Shown piece by piece: positions 34,612 through 39,322 of a DNA stretch of 39,322 nucleotides. Position 1 is the stretch's first letter; each line of letters begins with the position of its first letter. The translations under genes were made by a program, and so were the position numbers. Source of the DNA: an uncultured Eubacteriales bacterium. GTDB taxonomy: Bacteria; Bacillota; Clostridia; Peptostreptococcales; Anaerovoracaceae. The DNA lies in assembly GCA_902786355.1 (NCBI GenBank), contig CADABZ010000016.1, positions 1-39,322 on the forward strand. Reading direction: 5' to 3'. Below the pieces are notes generated by a model. That model did not search any database. It saw nothing but the letters and a program-made list of their open reading frames with translations, and had not been told where the DNA came from.

Positions 34612-34893
34612 ATGAAGACGATACTGATTATTATTGGAATATTTCTGGCATTAGGATTCTGTGCATTCCTGCTGCCTGCGATCATAGGCATTGCAGCAGG
34701 AATAGCACTGTTCAAGTCCGGTCATTTCATTTGGGCTATAATCTGTATCATTGGTGGTATCGGAATCAATATAGGAATAATAGCAGGAGAGTTCTCCGGT
34801 AGCGGAGAAGGATACCATGATGAAGACTGCCCATACTGCGGCAGCGGAGATACCGATGGTAATCATTGCTATACATGTGATGATGACTTTTGA
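34612..34893 (+). CDS. small membrane protein with zinc ribbon
   Basis: 93 residues: two hydrophobic segments (about 3-35 and 40-60), then a C-terminal zinc ribbon CPYCGSGDTDGNHCYTC with four cysteines. It begins 12 bases after the TPR gene and is likely co-transcribed. Function unknown. Confidence 0.65.
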   Translation: MKTILIIIGIFLALGFCAFLLPAIIGIAAGIALFKSGHFIWAIICIIGGIGINIGIIAGEFSGSGEGYHDEDCPYCGSGDTDGNHCYTCDDDF

Positions 34894-34939
34894 TATCCTA
34901 AATGTAGGCTAGGACTTCGCGCTAAGAGAGGTAATAACT

Positions 34940-35917
34940 ATGGATAACCAGTTTGAAAAGCAGAGTGAGCAGAAAGAAGAGTTCCGCAATTCATTTCTTG
35001 ATGGCAATGAGTTGATTGAAGAGGCGATAGCAAACTTCTATAAGGAAAACAATCAGGAAACCTTTATAAACATACTTGAAACAATACGTCACAGAATGCA
35101 TGCAGACGGCCATTTCATTTTCCCTGTTCTGACGGATGAAAATGATCCTGAAAGATTCGCTTTCTGCACTATCCAGTCGAATGATGGAAAAGTATGGCAG
35201 GCAGCATTTACTTCGCAGGAAGAATTTGAAAAGGGAGAAAAGGCTACTGTGATTTCTTATTTCATAGACAGCGCGTTAAAATCCTGCCTTGATACAGATA
35301 ATGCTGGAATAATCATTAACCCTTGGGGACAGGCATTTTTGCTGGAAAAAGGACTGATTGAAGATATTTTCAGAGCAGATGGAGACACAGAATATTCAGT
35401 CCCGGATGATCAGATAACAGCAGAATTACTTGAGGATGGCTCTTTCCTGAAAAAAGCAACAGAGATATGCAACAGGAACTCCACTCAACTTAATATGATC
35501 AAGCTGCTTAGGATCCTTCGTGACAGTTATGTGTGGGTCCCTTGTAATGCAATATTAAGCGATGCAGATTACGCAATGATTGAAAAAATGGCAAAGGACG
35601 CAGAGTCCGGAGAAGGTCTGGATTCACTTAAGGGGCAGCAATTTACTACAATGGATAATGTTCGTCTGGTACCGGACATCCTGCAGAATGGCGACGCATT
35701 CTTTTTCCCTGTATTTACCAGTGCTGAAGAAATGGGTGAATATGGCGATCATTTTTCAAAAGTTGAGAAGCATTTCCTTGAAACGATAGTTCTAGCAAGG
35801 AACAACGAGAAAGATGTGACCGGAATCGTTATCAACGCATTCTCAGAACCATTTGTTGTTAATAAAGAACTGTTTGAACTGATAGAAGGCATGGAGTCTT
35901 CACTGAATGCAGACTAG
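34940..35917 (+). CDS. SseB-family protein with two tandem domains
   Basis: 325 residues containing two copies of the SseB N-terminal-type fold: about 20-150 (FIFPVLTDENDPERFAF, GIIINPWGQAFLL) and about 185-320 (FFFPVFTSAEEMGEYGDHF, GIVINAFSEPFVV). The paired FPVxT and GIxIN-x-x-x-x-x-F motifs mark the duplication. SseB-like domains are widespread in Lachnospiraceae accessory regions; the molecular role is unclear. It is the last gene before the first tRNA cassette. Confidence 0.8.
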   Translation: MDNQFEKQSEQKEEFRNSFLDGNELIEEAIANFYKENNQETFINILETIRHRMHADGHFIFPVLTDENDPERFAFCTIQSNDGKVWQAAFTSQEEFEKGEKATVISYFIDSALKSCLDTDNAGIIINPWGQAFLLEKGLIEDIFRADGDTEYSVPDDQITAELLEDGSFLKKATEICNRNSTQLNMIKLLRILRDSYVWVPCNAILSDADYAMIEKMAKDAESGEGLDSLKGQQFTTMDNVRLVPDILQNGDAFFFPVFTSAEEMGEYGDHFSKVEKHFLETIVLARNNEKDVTGIVINAFSEPFVVNKELFELIEGMESSLNAD

Positions 35918-35956
35918 AAAAGCAAAATAACGGTATAAATTAAACTACAGGTTGAA

Positions 35957-35985
35957 TTTACAAGCCGTTTTACGTGTGCTATATT
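35957..35985 (+). promoter_or_regulatory. promoter of XRE-tRNA cassette 1
   Basis: TTTACA (35957-35962), a 17-bp spacer and TATATT (35980-35985) with an upstream TGTG-type extended -10. The upstream segment AATTAAACTACAGGT is shared with cassette 2 and may be an operator or UP element. Confidence 0.75.
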
Positions 35986-36029
35986 CTATGTGTAAATAAG
36001 ACCGAAAGGTCAGAAAGGAAATTATATTG

Positions 36030-36155
36030 ATGACTTACAGACTCATTTGCGTACAGAACTTTATATGCGAACAAGATCTCCACATCATAGATAAGGAGAA
36101 TGGTTTTGTGTGCAAATATGAGACAGTAGATAGAGAGGTGCGGCAACCAGATTAA
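36030..36155 (+). CDS. leader ORF 1 (41 residues)
   Basis: ATG 36030, with AGAAAGGAA upstream, encodes MTYRLICVQNFICEQDLHII to a TAA at 36153-36155. The FVCKYET segment (residues 26-32) is shared with leader ORF 2 although the rest has diverged. The matching DNA of ~20 bases is almost identical between copies, and includes the antiterminator arm. It may be a leader peptide whose translation is sensed, and need not be a functional protein. Confidence 0.55.
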   Translation: MTYRLICVQNFICEQDLHIIDKENGFVCKYETVDREVRQPD

Positions 36156-36221
36156 AGCCGGACCAGTTAGATGACGACTTCATATCCGCTTGTCTCATAT
36201 ACGGGATAAGCGGTTTTTTTT
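36116..36221 (+). promoter_or_regulatory. predicted attenuator 1: antiterminator arm and intrinsic terminator
   Basis: The terminator is an 11-bp stem CCGCTTGTCTC (36186-36196) with GGGATAAGCGG (36203-36213), followed by eight T's. ATATGAGACA at 36116-36125 (leader ORF codons 30-32) is the exact reverse complement of TGTCTCATAT at 36191-36200, i.e. the terminator's 5' arm and loop. Pairing these 10 bases would block the terminator and let transcription reach the XRE gene and tRNAs. Confidence 0.7.
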
Positions 36222-36236
36222 ATACGGGAGGAAAAC

Positions 36237-36548
36237 ATGGAAACAACAGGCAACAAAAAGCTGCCGACTATCGATCTTAAGAAAACAGGAAAGAATATCC
36301 TGAAGATGAGAAAAGAAGCAGGAATCTCCGTAAGGGAACTGCAGGTGATGTTCGGGTTCAGAAGCCCGCAGGCCATCTATAACTGGCAGAACGGAACCAG
36401 CCTGCCTACTGTCGATAACCTTATCATCCTTGCTTTGATCCTTAGGACTACCATCGATGAGCTCATCGCAATTGAAGGCGAAGATTCTGATGAGCAGGGC
36501 GATTCAGAATTATATCCACAAATAAAAATATTTCATACGGTCTCTTAG
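36237..36548 (+). CDS. XRE-type regulator 1, fused to the tRNA array
   Basis: 103 residues. The HTH at about 18-75 (NILKMRKEAGISVRELQVMF then SPQAIYNWQNG as recognition helix, LPTVDNLIILA) is a Cro/CI-type fold. It is a close paralogue of the regulator at 38011-38328. GGGAGG lies seven bases before ATG 36237, immediately after the attenuator T-run. The stop codon (36546-36548) is inside the acceptor stem of tRNA-Asn, so RNase P processing at 36538/36539 would remove the stop from the mRNA. Confidence 0.85.
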   Translation: METTGNKKLPTIDLKKTGKNILKMRKEAGISVRELQVMFGFRSPQAIYNWQNGTSLPTVDNLIILALILRTTIDELIAIEGEDSDEQGDSELYPQIKIFHTVS

Positions 36549-36614
36549 CTCAACAGGCAGAGCGGCGCCCTGTTAAGGCGACGGTTGCAGGTTCGATTCC
36601 TGCAGAGACCGCCA
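36539..36614 (+). tRNA. tRNA-Asn(GTT)
   Basis: Complete cloverleaf with encoded CCA. Anticodon loop CTGTTAA, 7-bp acceptor GGTCTCT/AGAGACC. Overlaps the end of XRE gene 1 by ten bases. Confidence 0.95.
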
Positions 36615-36618
36615 ATAT

Positions 36619-36693
36619 GGTCTCTTCGTCTAAAGGTAGGACACAGGGTTTTCATCCCTGTAATGCTGAGTTCAATTCTCGCAGAGATCACCA
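36619..36693 (+). tRNA. tRNA-Glu(TTC)
   Basis: Complete cloverleaf with encoded CCA, anticodon loop TTTTCAT. Confidence 0.95.
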
Positions 36694-36697
36694 TTAA

Positions 36698-36772
36698 AGC
36701 CCTTTCGTCTAACTGGAAGGATGCCGGATCCTGATTCCGGAGGTGTGAGTTCGATTCTTGCAGGGGCTGCCA
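36698..36772 (+). tRNA. tRNA-Gln(CTG), C at position 33
   Basis: Complete cloverleaf with encoded CCA. Anticodon loop TCCTGAT has C instead of the near-universal U33. All stems are intact. Confidence 0.85.
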
Positions 36773-36775
36773 GAT

Positions 36776-36849
36776 AGCCCTTTCGTCTAACGGCAGGACA
36801 TCGGACTTTGACTCCGGCAGTGCAGGTTCGAGTCCTGCAGGGGCTGCCA
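36776..36849 (+). tRNA. tRNA-Gln(TTG)
   Basis: Complete cloverleaf with encoded CCA, anticodon loop CTTTGAC. Acceptor stem identical to the preceding Gln tRNA. Confidence 0.95.
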
Positions 36850-36853
36850 ACAT

Positions 36854-36928
36854 GGTCCGTTAGTATAACGGCTACTATACCCGGTTGTCAGCCGGGAGCA
36901 ACGGGTTCGATTCCCGTACGGACCGCCA
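36854..36928 (+). tRNA. tRNA-Asp(GTC)
   Basis: Complete cloverleaf with encoded CCA, anticodon loop TTGTCAG. Confidence 0.95.
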
Positions 36929-36933
36929 ATATT

Positions 36934-37007
36934 ATCCTGGTAGTTCAATGGCAGAACAACGGTCTCCAAAACCGCAGATGAGAGTTCGAATCTTTCTCAG
37001 GGTGCCA
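36934..37007 (+). tRNA. tRNA-Trp(CCA)
   Basis: Anticodon loop CTCCAAA; acceptor ATCCTGG/TCAGGGT with G-U pairs; encoded CCA. The T-stem contains weak pairs. Confidence 0.9.
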
Positions 37008-37008
37008 T

Positions 37009-37085
37009 ACGCACTTAACTCAGTGGTTCAGAGTACCCGTCTGATACGCGGGCGGTCCGCAGTTCGAATCTGCGAGTGCGTACCA
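37009..37085 (+). tRNA. tRNA-Ile(GAT)
   Basis: Anticodon loop CTGATAC, acceptor ACGCACT/AGTGCGT, encoded CCA; one base after the Trp tRNA. Confidence 0.95.
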
Positions 37086-37089
37086 ATAA

Positions 37090-37165
37090 GGTCTCCTCGT
37101 CTAAAGGGCAGGACGCCAGACTCTCACTCTGGAAATGCAGGGTTCAAGTCCCGCGGAGATCACCA
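37090..37165 (+). tRNA. tRNA-Glu(CTC)
   Basis: Anticodon loop CTCTCAC, acceptor GGTCTCC/GGAGATC, encoded CCA. Second Glu isoacceptor in the array. Confidence 0.95.
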
Positions 37166-37172
37166 ATGTTAT

Positions 37173-37248
37173 GTGGGTCGTAGCTTAATGGTAAAGCACC
37201 GGATTGTGGCTCCGGTCAATGCAGGTTCAAGTCCTGTCGATCCTCCCA
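37173..37248 (+). tRNA. tRNA-His(GTG)
   Basis: Anticodon loop TTGTGGC. The His-specific extra G at -1 faces C73; positions 1 and 72 are a T-T mismatch. Encoded CCA. Confidence 0.9.
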
Positions 37249-37253
37249 GTTAT

Positions 37254-37330
37254 GAGCACGTGTCCCAGTGGTCTAAGGAGGCGGGTTGCAACCCCGTTGT
37301 TCGCCGGTTCGAATCCAGCCGTGCTCTCCA
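37254..37330 (+). tRNA. tRNA-Cys(GCA)
   Basis: Anticodon loop TTGCAAC, acceptor GAGCACG/CGTGCTC, encoded CCA. One C-A mismatch in the T-stem. Confidence 0.92.
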
Positions 37331-37334
37331 ATAT

Positions 37335-37410
37335 GGTAAAGTAGCTCCAATGGTAGAGCGCAGGATTGAAGTTCCTGGCGGTGCTGGTTCGAGCCCAGCC
37401 TTTACCACCA
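37335..37410 (+). tRNA. tRNA-Phe(GAA)
   Basis: Anticodon loop TTGAAGT, acceptor GGTAAAG/CTTTACC, encoded CCA. Confidence 0.95.
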
Positions 37411-37414
37411 ATAT

Positions 37415-37493
37415 AGTGAAGTAGCTCAGCAGGTTAGAGCGGCGGCCTTATAAGCCGTGTCAGTCGCTGGTTCAAGTCCAGCCTTCACTACCA
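37415..37493 (+). tRNA. tRNA-Ile(TAT)
   Basis: Anticodon loop CTTATAA gives TAT, which reads AUA directly; most bacteria use a lysidine-modified CAT tRNA instead. The variable loop is seven bases rather than the usual four or five. Encoded CCA. Last tRNA of array 1. Confidence 0.9.
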
Positions 37494-37518
37494 ATTACTA
37501 ATTAAACTACAGGTATAA

Positions 37519-37548
37519 TTTACAACTGATCAGATGCTGTGCTATATT
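37519..37548 (+). promoter_or_regulatory. promoter of XRE-tRNA cassette 2
   Basis: TTTACA (37519-37524), an 18-bp spacer and TATATT (37543-37548) with TGTG upstream of the -10. The preceding AATTAAACTACAGGT matches cassette 1. A 6-bp hairpin GAAGGG/CCCTTC follows in the leader near 37562-37578. Confidence 0.72.
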
Positions 37549-37640
37549 CACAGAGGATAAGGAAGGGACAGGCCCTTCAGCGTAGCAGTACGTAGTAACA
37601 AACACTGATGATCAGAAACAGAAAGAGGAATTCAAAACAA

Positions 37641-37772
37641 ATGTTATATCTAAGATTTGCATCAAAGAGCATGAATACAGAAAGAAAACCTCAGGGTATT
37701 GACCTGATGGGACGCCTCTTTGTGTGCAAATACGAGACAGGAAAGATCGGAGTACGGCATGAAATAAGTTAG
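37641..37772 (+). CDS. leader ORF 2 (43 residues)
   Basis: ATG 37641 (AGAGGAA upstream) to TAG 37770-37772, encoding MLYLRFASKSMNTERKPQGI then LMGRLFVCKYET and on. Shares FVCKYET and its nucleotide sequence with leader ORF 1, in the same place relative to the terminator. Probably a leader peptide. Confidence 0.55.
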   Translation: MLYLRFASKSMNTERKPQGIDLMGRLFVCKYETGKIGVRHEIS

Positions 37773-37837
37773 CCGTGCAGATTTTACAGGATACAGAATT
37801 CAGGTCCGCTTGTCTCGTAAGGGATGAGCGGTTTTTT
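37731..37837 (+). promoter_or_regulatory. predicted attenuator 2: antiterminator arm and intrinsic terminator
   Basis: The terminator stem CCGCTTGTCTC (37806-37816) pairs with GGGATGAGCGG (37821-37831), followed by six T's. TACGAGACA at 37731-37739 is the exact reverse complement of TGTCTCGTA at 37811-37819. Compared with attenuator 1, a T-A pair has become C-G while pairing is kept, and the codon change (TAT to TAC) is synonymous. Confidence 0.7.
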
Positions 37838-37869
37838 CTTAACGAAAAACGCATCAGAGAGGACAAGAA

Positions 37870-37962
37870 ATGACAGAAATCTTGGGCAAGTTTTATTCAG
37901 ATAAACGATTTGCCGAATCATTAGAAGTATTAGATCAACCAAACGATTATAAGGCCAGCTAG
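37870..37962 (+). CDS. second leader ORF of cassette 2 (30 residues)
   Basis: MTEILGKFYSDKRFAESLEV to TAG 37960-37962, with AGAGAGG upstream. It has no counterpart in cassette 1. Its stop codon abuts the hairpin that covers the regulator's ribosome site, so translation of this ORF could control that structure. Confidence 0.5.
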   Translation: MTEILGKFYSDKRFAESLEVLDQPNDYKAS

Positions 37963-38003
37963 CCGGTTCTCCTTTCCGGCTAAGCATGGCCGGAAAAGGA
38001 GAG
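37961..38003 (+). promoter_or_regulatory. ribosome-site-sequestering hairpin ahead of XRE regulator 2
   Basis: TTCTCCTTTCCGGC (37967-37980) can pair with GCCGG at 37989-37993 and AAAAGGAGAG at 37994-38003, one bulged A, masking the Shine-Dalgarno sequence. A competing smaller hairpin AGCCGG/CCGGCT (37961-37966 with 37976-37981) would leave it free. The mutually exclusive folds resemble a translational attenuator. Confidence 0.65.
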
Positions 38004-38010
38004 AAGTGCA

Positions 38011-38328
38011 ATGAGCATGAGAATGGTCGCAACTTGGGTTGTCCCAGTAATCGACCTTAGGGCAACCGGACAGAACATCAAGACTTTGAGGAAGGCCGCA
38101 GGTCTCTCCGTAAGAGACCTCCAGGAGATCCTCGGATTCACCAACCCACAGGCGATCTACAAGTGGCAGAATGGTGACAGCTTGCCATCAATCGACAACC
38201 TTGTGATCCTCGCAGCTGTTCTCGGAGTCACCATCGACGAGATCCTCGTAACTGATGGTGATGAGACCAGCGATGGTATGAGTGATAAGGATAGTCTTGC
38301 AATAACAGGCATTACTGTTCAATGGTGA
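38011..38328 (+). CDS. XRE-type regulator 2, paralogue of regulator 1
   Basis: 105 residues. The HTH at about 20-75 (NIKTLRKAAGLSVRDLQEIL, NPQAIYKWQNGDSLPSIDNL) aligns without gaps to the regulator at 36237-36548, and both end in an acidic tail. Probably binds DNA at a related operator, for example the shared promoter upstream segment, giving auto- or cross-regulation of both cassettes (inference). AAAGGAGAG precedes ATG 38011. An 8-bp hairpin (38348-38355/38361-38368) separates it from the tRNAs. Confidence 0.85.
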   Translation: MSMRMVATWVVPVIDLRATGQNIKTLRKAAGLSVRDLQEILGFTNPQAIYKWQNGDSLPSIDNLVILAAVLGVTIDEILVTDGDETSDGMSDKDSLAITGITVQW

Positions 38329-38347
38329 CGACCATTGAATGATGCAA

Positions 38348-38368
38348 CCGGCTCCGAACTGGAGCCGG
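38348..38368 (+). other. stem-loop between regulator 2 and tRNA array 2
   Basis: CCGGCTCC-GAACT-GGAGCCGG, 8 bp, no U-run. It may protect the regulator mRNA 3' end after tRNA processing. Confidence 0.55.
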
Positions 38369-38374
38369 ATATAA

Positions 38375-38450
38375 GTGGCATTGGTGTAACGGCCAAGCAT
38401 ATCAGTCTTCCAAACTGAAGGTTCGGGTTCGAATCCCGGATGCCGCTCCA
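38375..38450 (+). tRNA. tRNA-Gly(TCC)
   Basis: Anticodon loop CTTCCAA, acceptor GTGGCAT/ATGCCGC, encoded CCA. First tRNA of array 2; followed by a 50-base spacer with no visible feature. Confidence 0.95.
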
Positions 38451-38500
38451 ATCGTCATAAGGAATCTTATAGTTTACGAGTCCTTCCTTGTGACAAGTAT

Positions 38501-38576
38501 GTGACAGTAGTTCAGCGGGCAGAATATCGGCTTGCCAAGTCGAAGGTCACGGGTTCAAACCCCGTCTGTCACTCCA
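38501..38576 (+). tRNA. tRNA-Gly(GCC)
   Basis: Anticodon loop TTGCCAA, acceptor GTGACAG/CTGTCAC, encoded CCA. Confidence 0.95.
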
Positions 38577-38579
38577 TGT

Positions 38580-38658
38580 GCTCCAGTATCCCAATCCCGG
38601 TAGAGGAAACGGAATGAGAGTCCGTACAGTACAGGTTCGAGTCCTGTCTGGAGCACCA
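38580..38658 (+). tRNA. tRNA with Leu anticodon (GAG) and short variable loop
   Basis: Acceptor GCTCCAG/CTGGAGC, 17-base anticodon arm with loop ATGAGAG, five-base variable loop, encoded CCA. Leu tRNAs normally have a long variable arm, absent here. Same body as the tRNA at 39042-39120. Confidence 0.8.
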
Positions 38659-38664
38659 ATTTAT

Positions 38665-38770
38665 GGGCTTGTAGCTTAGAGGGGAAAGCACCTGCCTTGC
38701 AAGCAGGGGAGCGTGGGTTCCCTAAAGGACTTGGCGCTGCGCGCCGGCGCAAGTCCCACCAGGTCCACCA
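38665..38770 (+). tRNA. tRNA-Ala(TGC) with a 30-nt insertion in the T-loop
   Basis: 106 bases. Acceptor, D-arm and anticodon arm (loop CTTGCAA) are normal. The T-stem GTGGG (38713-38717) and CCCAC (38755-38759) enclose 37 bases instead of seven. The insert carries a GGCGC-TGC-GCGCC hairpin and a GGACTTG that can pair with CAAGTCC. Encoded CCA. Confidence 0.8.
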
Positions 38771-38777
38771 ATAATAT

Positions 38778-38855
38778 CGGGGCGTAGCTCAGTTTGGCTA
38801 GAGCGTCTGATTTGGGATCAGAAGGTCGAGAGTTCAAGTCTCTCCACTCCGACCA
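38778..38855 (+). tRNA. tRNA-Pro(TGG)
   Basis: Anticodon loop TTTGGGA; acceptor CGGGGCG/CACTCCG with one C-A mismatch; encoded CCA. Confidence 0.92.
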
Positions 38856-38860
38856 CATAT

Positions 38861-38944
38861 CGGCAGGTGGCACAGCGGCGACTGCAGGCGGCTGTAACCC
38901 GCTCACACAGAAACACGTAGGTTCGAGTCCTACCCTGCCGACCA
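38861..38944 (+). tRNA. tRNA-Tyr(GTA)
   Basis: Anticodon loop CTGTAAC, acceptor CGGCAGG/CCTGCCG, encoded CCA. Long variable region of about 13 bases but without an obvious internal stem. Confidence 0.9.
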
Positions 38945-38948
38945 ACAT

Positions 38949-39036
38949 GGATGGTTACCGAAATGGTTATACCGGCGCGGTCTTGAAAACCGATGTGGCG
39001 AAAGCCCTGTGGGTTCGAATCCTACACCATCCGCCA
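38949..39036 (+). tRNA. tRNA-Ser(TGA)
   Basis: Anticodon loop CTTGAAA, long variable arm with GGC-GAAA-GCC, acceptor GGATGGT/ACCATCC, encoded CCA. Confidence 0.93.
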
Positions 39037-39041
39037 ATCAT

Positions 39042-39120
39042 GCTCCAGTATCCCAATCCTGGTAGAGGAAATGGCCTCAGACACCATCAAGTACAGGTTC
39101 GAGTCCTGTCTGGAGCACCA
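39042..39120 (+). tRNA. tRNA with Leu anticodon (CAG) and short variable loop
   Basis: Nearly identical body to the tRNA at 38580-38658, but with a different anticodon arm (loop CTCAGAC, one C-A mismatch at its base). Five-base variable loop. Encoded CCA. Confidence 0.8.
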
Positions 39121-39124
39121 ACAT

Positions 39125-39199
39125 ATCTCGTTCGTCTAAAGCAAAGGACGCGGAGCTACGGACTCCGAAATGTGGGTTGGATTCCTACACGGGATACCA
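39125..39199 (+). tRNA. tRNA-Arg(ACG) with swapped 19-56 pair
   Basis: Anticodon loop CTACGGA, acceptor ATCTCGT/ACGGGAT, encoded CCA. The D-loop has G18-C19 and the T-loop is TTGGATT (G56), so the usual G19-C56 tertiary pair appears as C19-G56. Confidence 0.85.
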
Positions 39200-39200
39200 T

Positions 39201-39275
39201 GATCTTCTCGTCTAACGGTAGGATACCGGACTTTTAATCCGGGAGATCTGAGTTCGAATCTCAGGGGGATCACCA
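39201..39275 (+). tRNA. tRNA-Lys(TTT)
   Basis: Anticodon loop CTTTTAA, acceptor GATCTTC/GGGGATC, encoded CCA. Confidence 0.95.
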
Positions 39276-39279
39276 ATAT

Positions 39280-39322
39280 ACTCCATTAGTTCAACGGATA
39301 GAACATCGGTCTTCTAAACCGA
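39280..39322 (+). tRNA. tRNA-Arg(TCT), cut by the window end
   Basis: Acceptor 5' strand, D-arm and complete anticodon arm (loop CTTCTAA) are present; the 3' half is outside the window. The array evidently continues. Confidence 0.85.

Noticed and set aside
36934-37007. Suppressor or pyrrolysine tRNA candidates in the array
   Set aside because: All anticodons read are ordinary sense anticodons; the Trp tRNA has CCA, not a stop-reading anticodon.
36545-37424. Long open frames on both strands across tRNA array 1, including a 179-codon plus-strand frame
   Set aside because: They read through consecutive tRNA genes, lack ribosome sites and encode repeated GSSPxxPT-like tRNA translations.
38555-39237. 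Open frames across tRNA array 2 on both strands
   Set aside because: Same reason: translated tRNA sequence (VGRVGLEPT-type), a known annotation artefact.

Overview
The window looks like part of a large mobile element (integrative conjugative element or conjugative plasmid) from a low-to-mid GC Clostridia host, probably a gut or rumen Eubacteriales/Lachnospiraceae-type organism. The evidence is strong GGAGG ribosome sites, frequent TTG/GTG starts, a Firmicutes-type conjugation module (VirD4, small pilin-like protein, VirB6/TrbL-like, PrgI, VirB4, CHAP hydrolase), DUF5688, and a large serine recombinase.

Layout. 1-9090: conjugation module. It opens with the 3' end of a group II intron spliced into virD4, and carries a lipoprotein and a MerR regulator with a textbook 19-bp-spacer promoter. 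9341-17504: type I restriction-modification cargo (hsdM, hsdS, hsdR) with a silent hsdS locus and its own tyrosine recombinase. Four copies of a 14-15 bp repeat in opposing orientations make it a phase-variable specificity switch. 17559-21852: two coupled genes, one unrecognised and one a phospholipase-D-fold protein, which look like an add-on defence module. 21882-28963: accessory genes (frameshifted ACT-domain gene, WYL regulator, DnaQ-like exonuclease, Fic protein, flavodoxin, small hypotheticals, XRE regulator). 28964-29622: a gene-free, strongly structured region that is probably a non-coding RNA. 29623-32419: small sigma-like protein, MazF-like protein, small ORF, large serine recombinase. 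32596-35917: metallophosphoesterase, TPR protein, small membrane zinc-ribbon protein, double SseB-like protein.

35930-39322 is the most unusual part: two paralogous cassettes, each built as promoter, short leader ORF, intrinsic terminator, small XRE-type regulator, then a dense tRNA array. The window holds 23 tRNA genes (12 + 11, the last cut by the window end), covering 17 amino acids, almost all with 1-7 nt spacers and encoded CCA. In both cassettes a segment of the leader ORF is exactly complementary to the 5' arm and loop of the following terminator, with one compensating base-pair change between the copies. This suggests antitermination/attenuation control of the regulator-tRNA transcript, possibly read out by ribosome progress. 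Several tRNAs are odd: an Ala tRNA with a 30-nt T-loop insertion, an Arg tRNA with an inverted G19-C56 pair, two Leu-anticodon tRNAs with short variable loops, and a Gln tRNA lacking U33.

Functional reading (inference): the element transfers by a type IV system, protects itself with switchable restriction plus a nuclease-like module, and carries a regulated replacement tRNA set that could support translation in a new host or under attack on host tRNAs.
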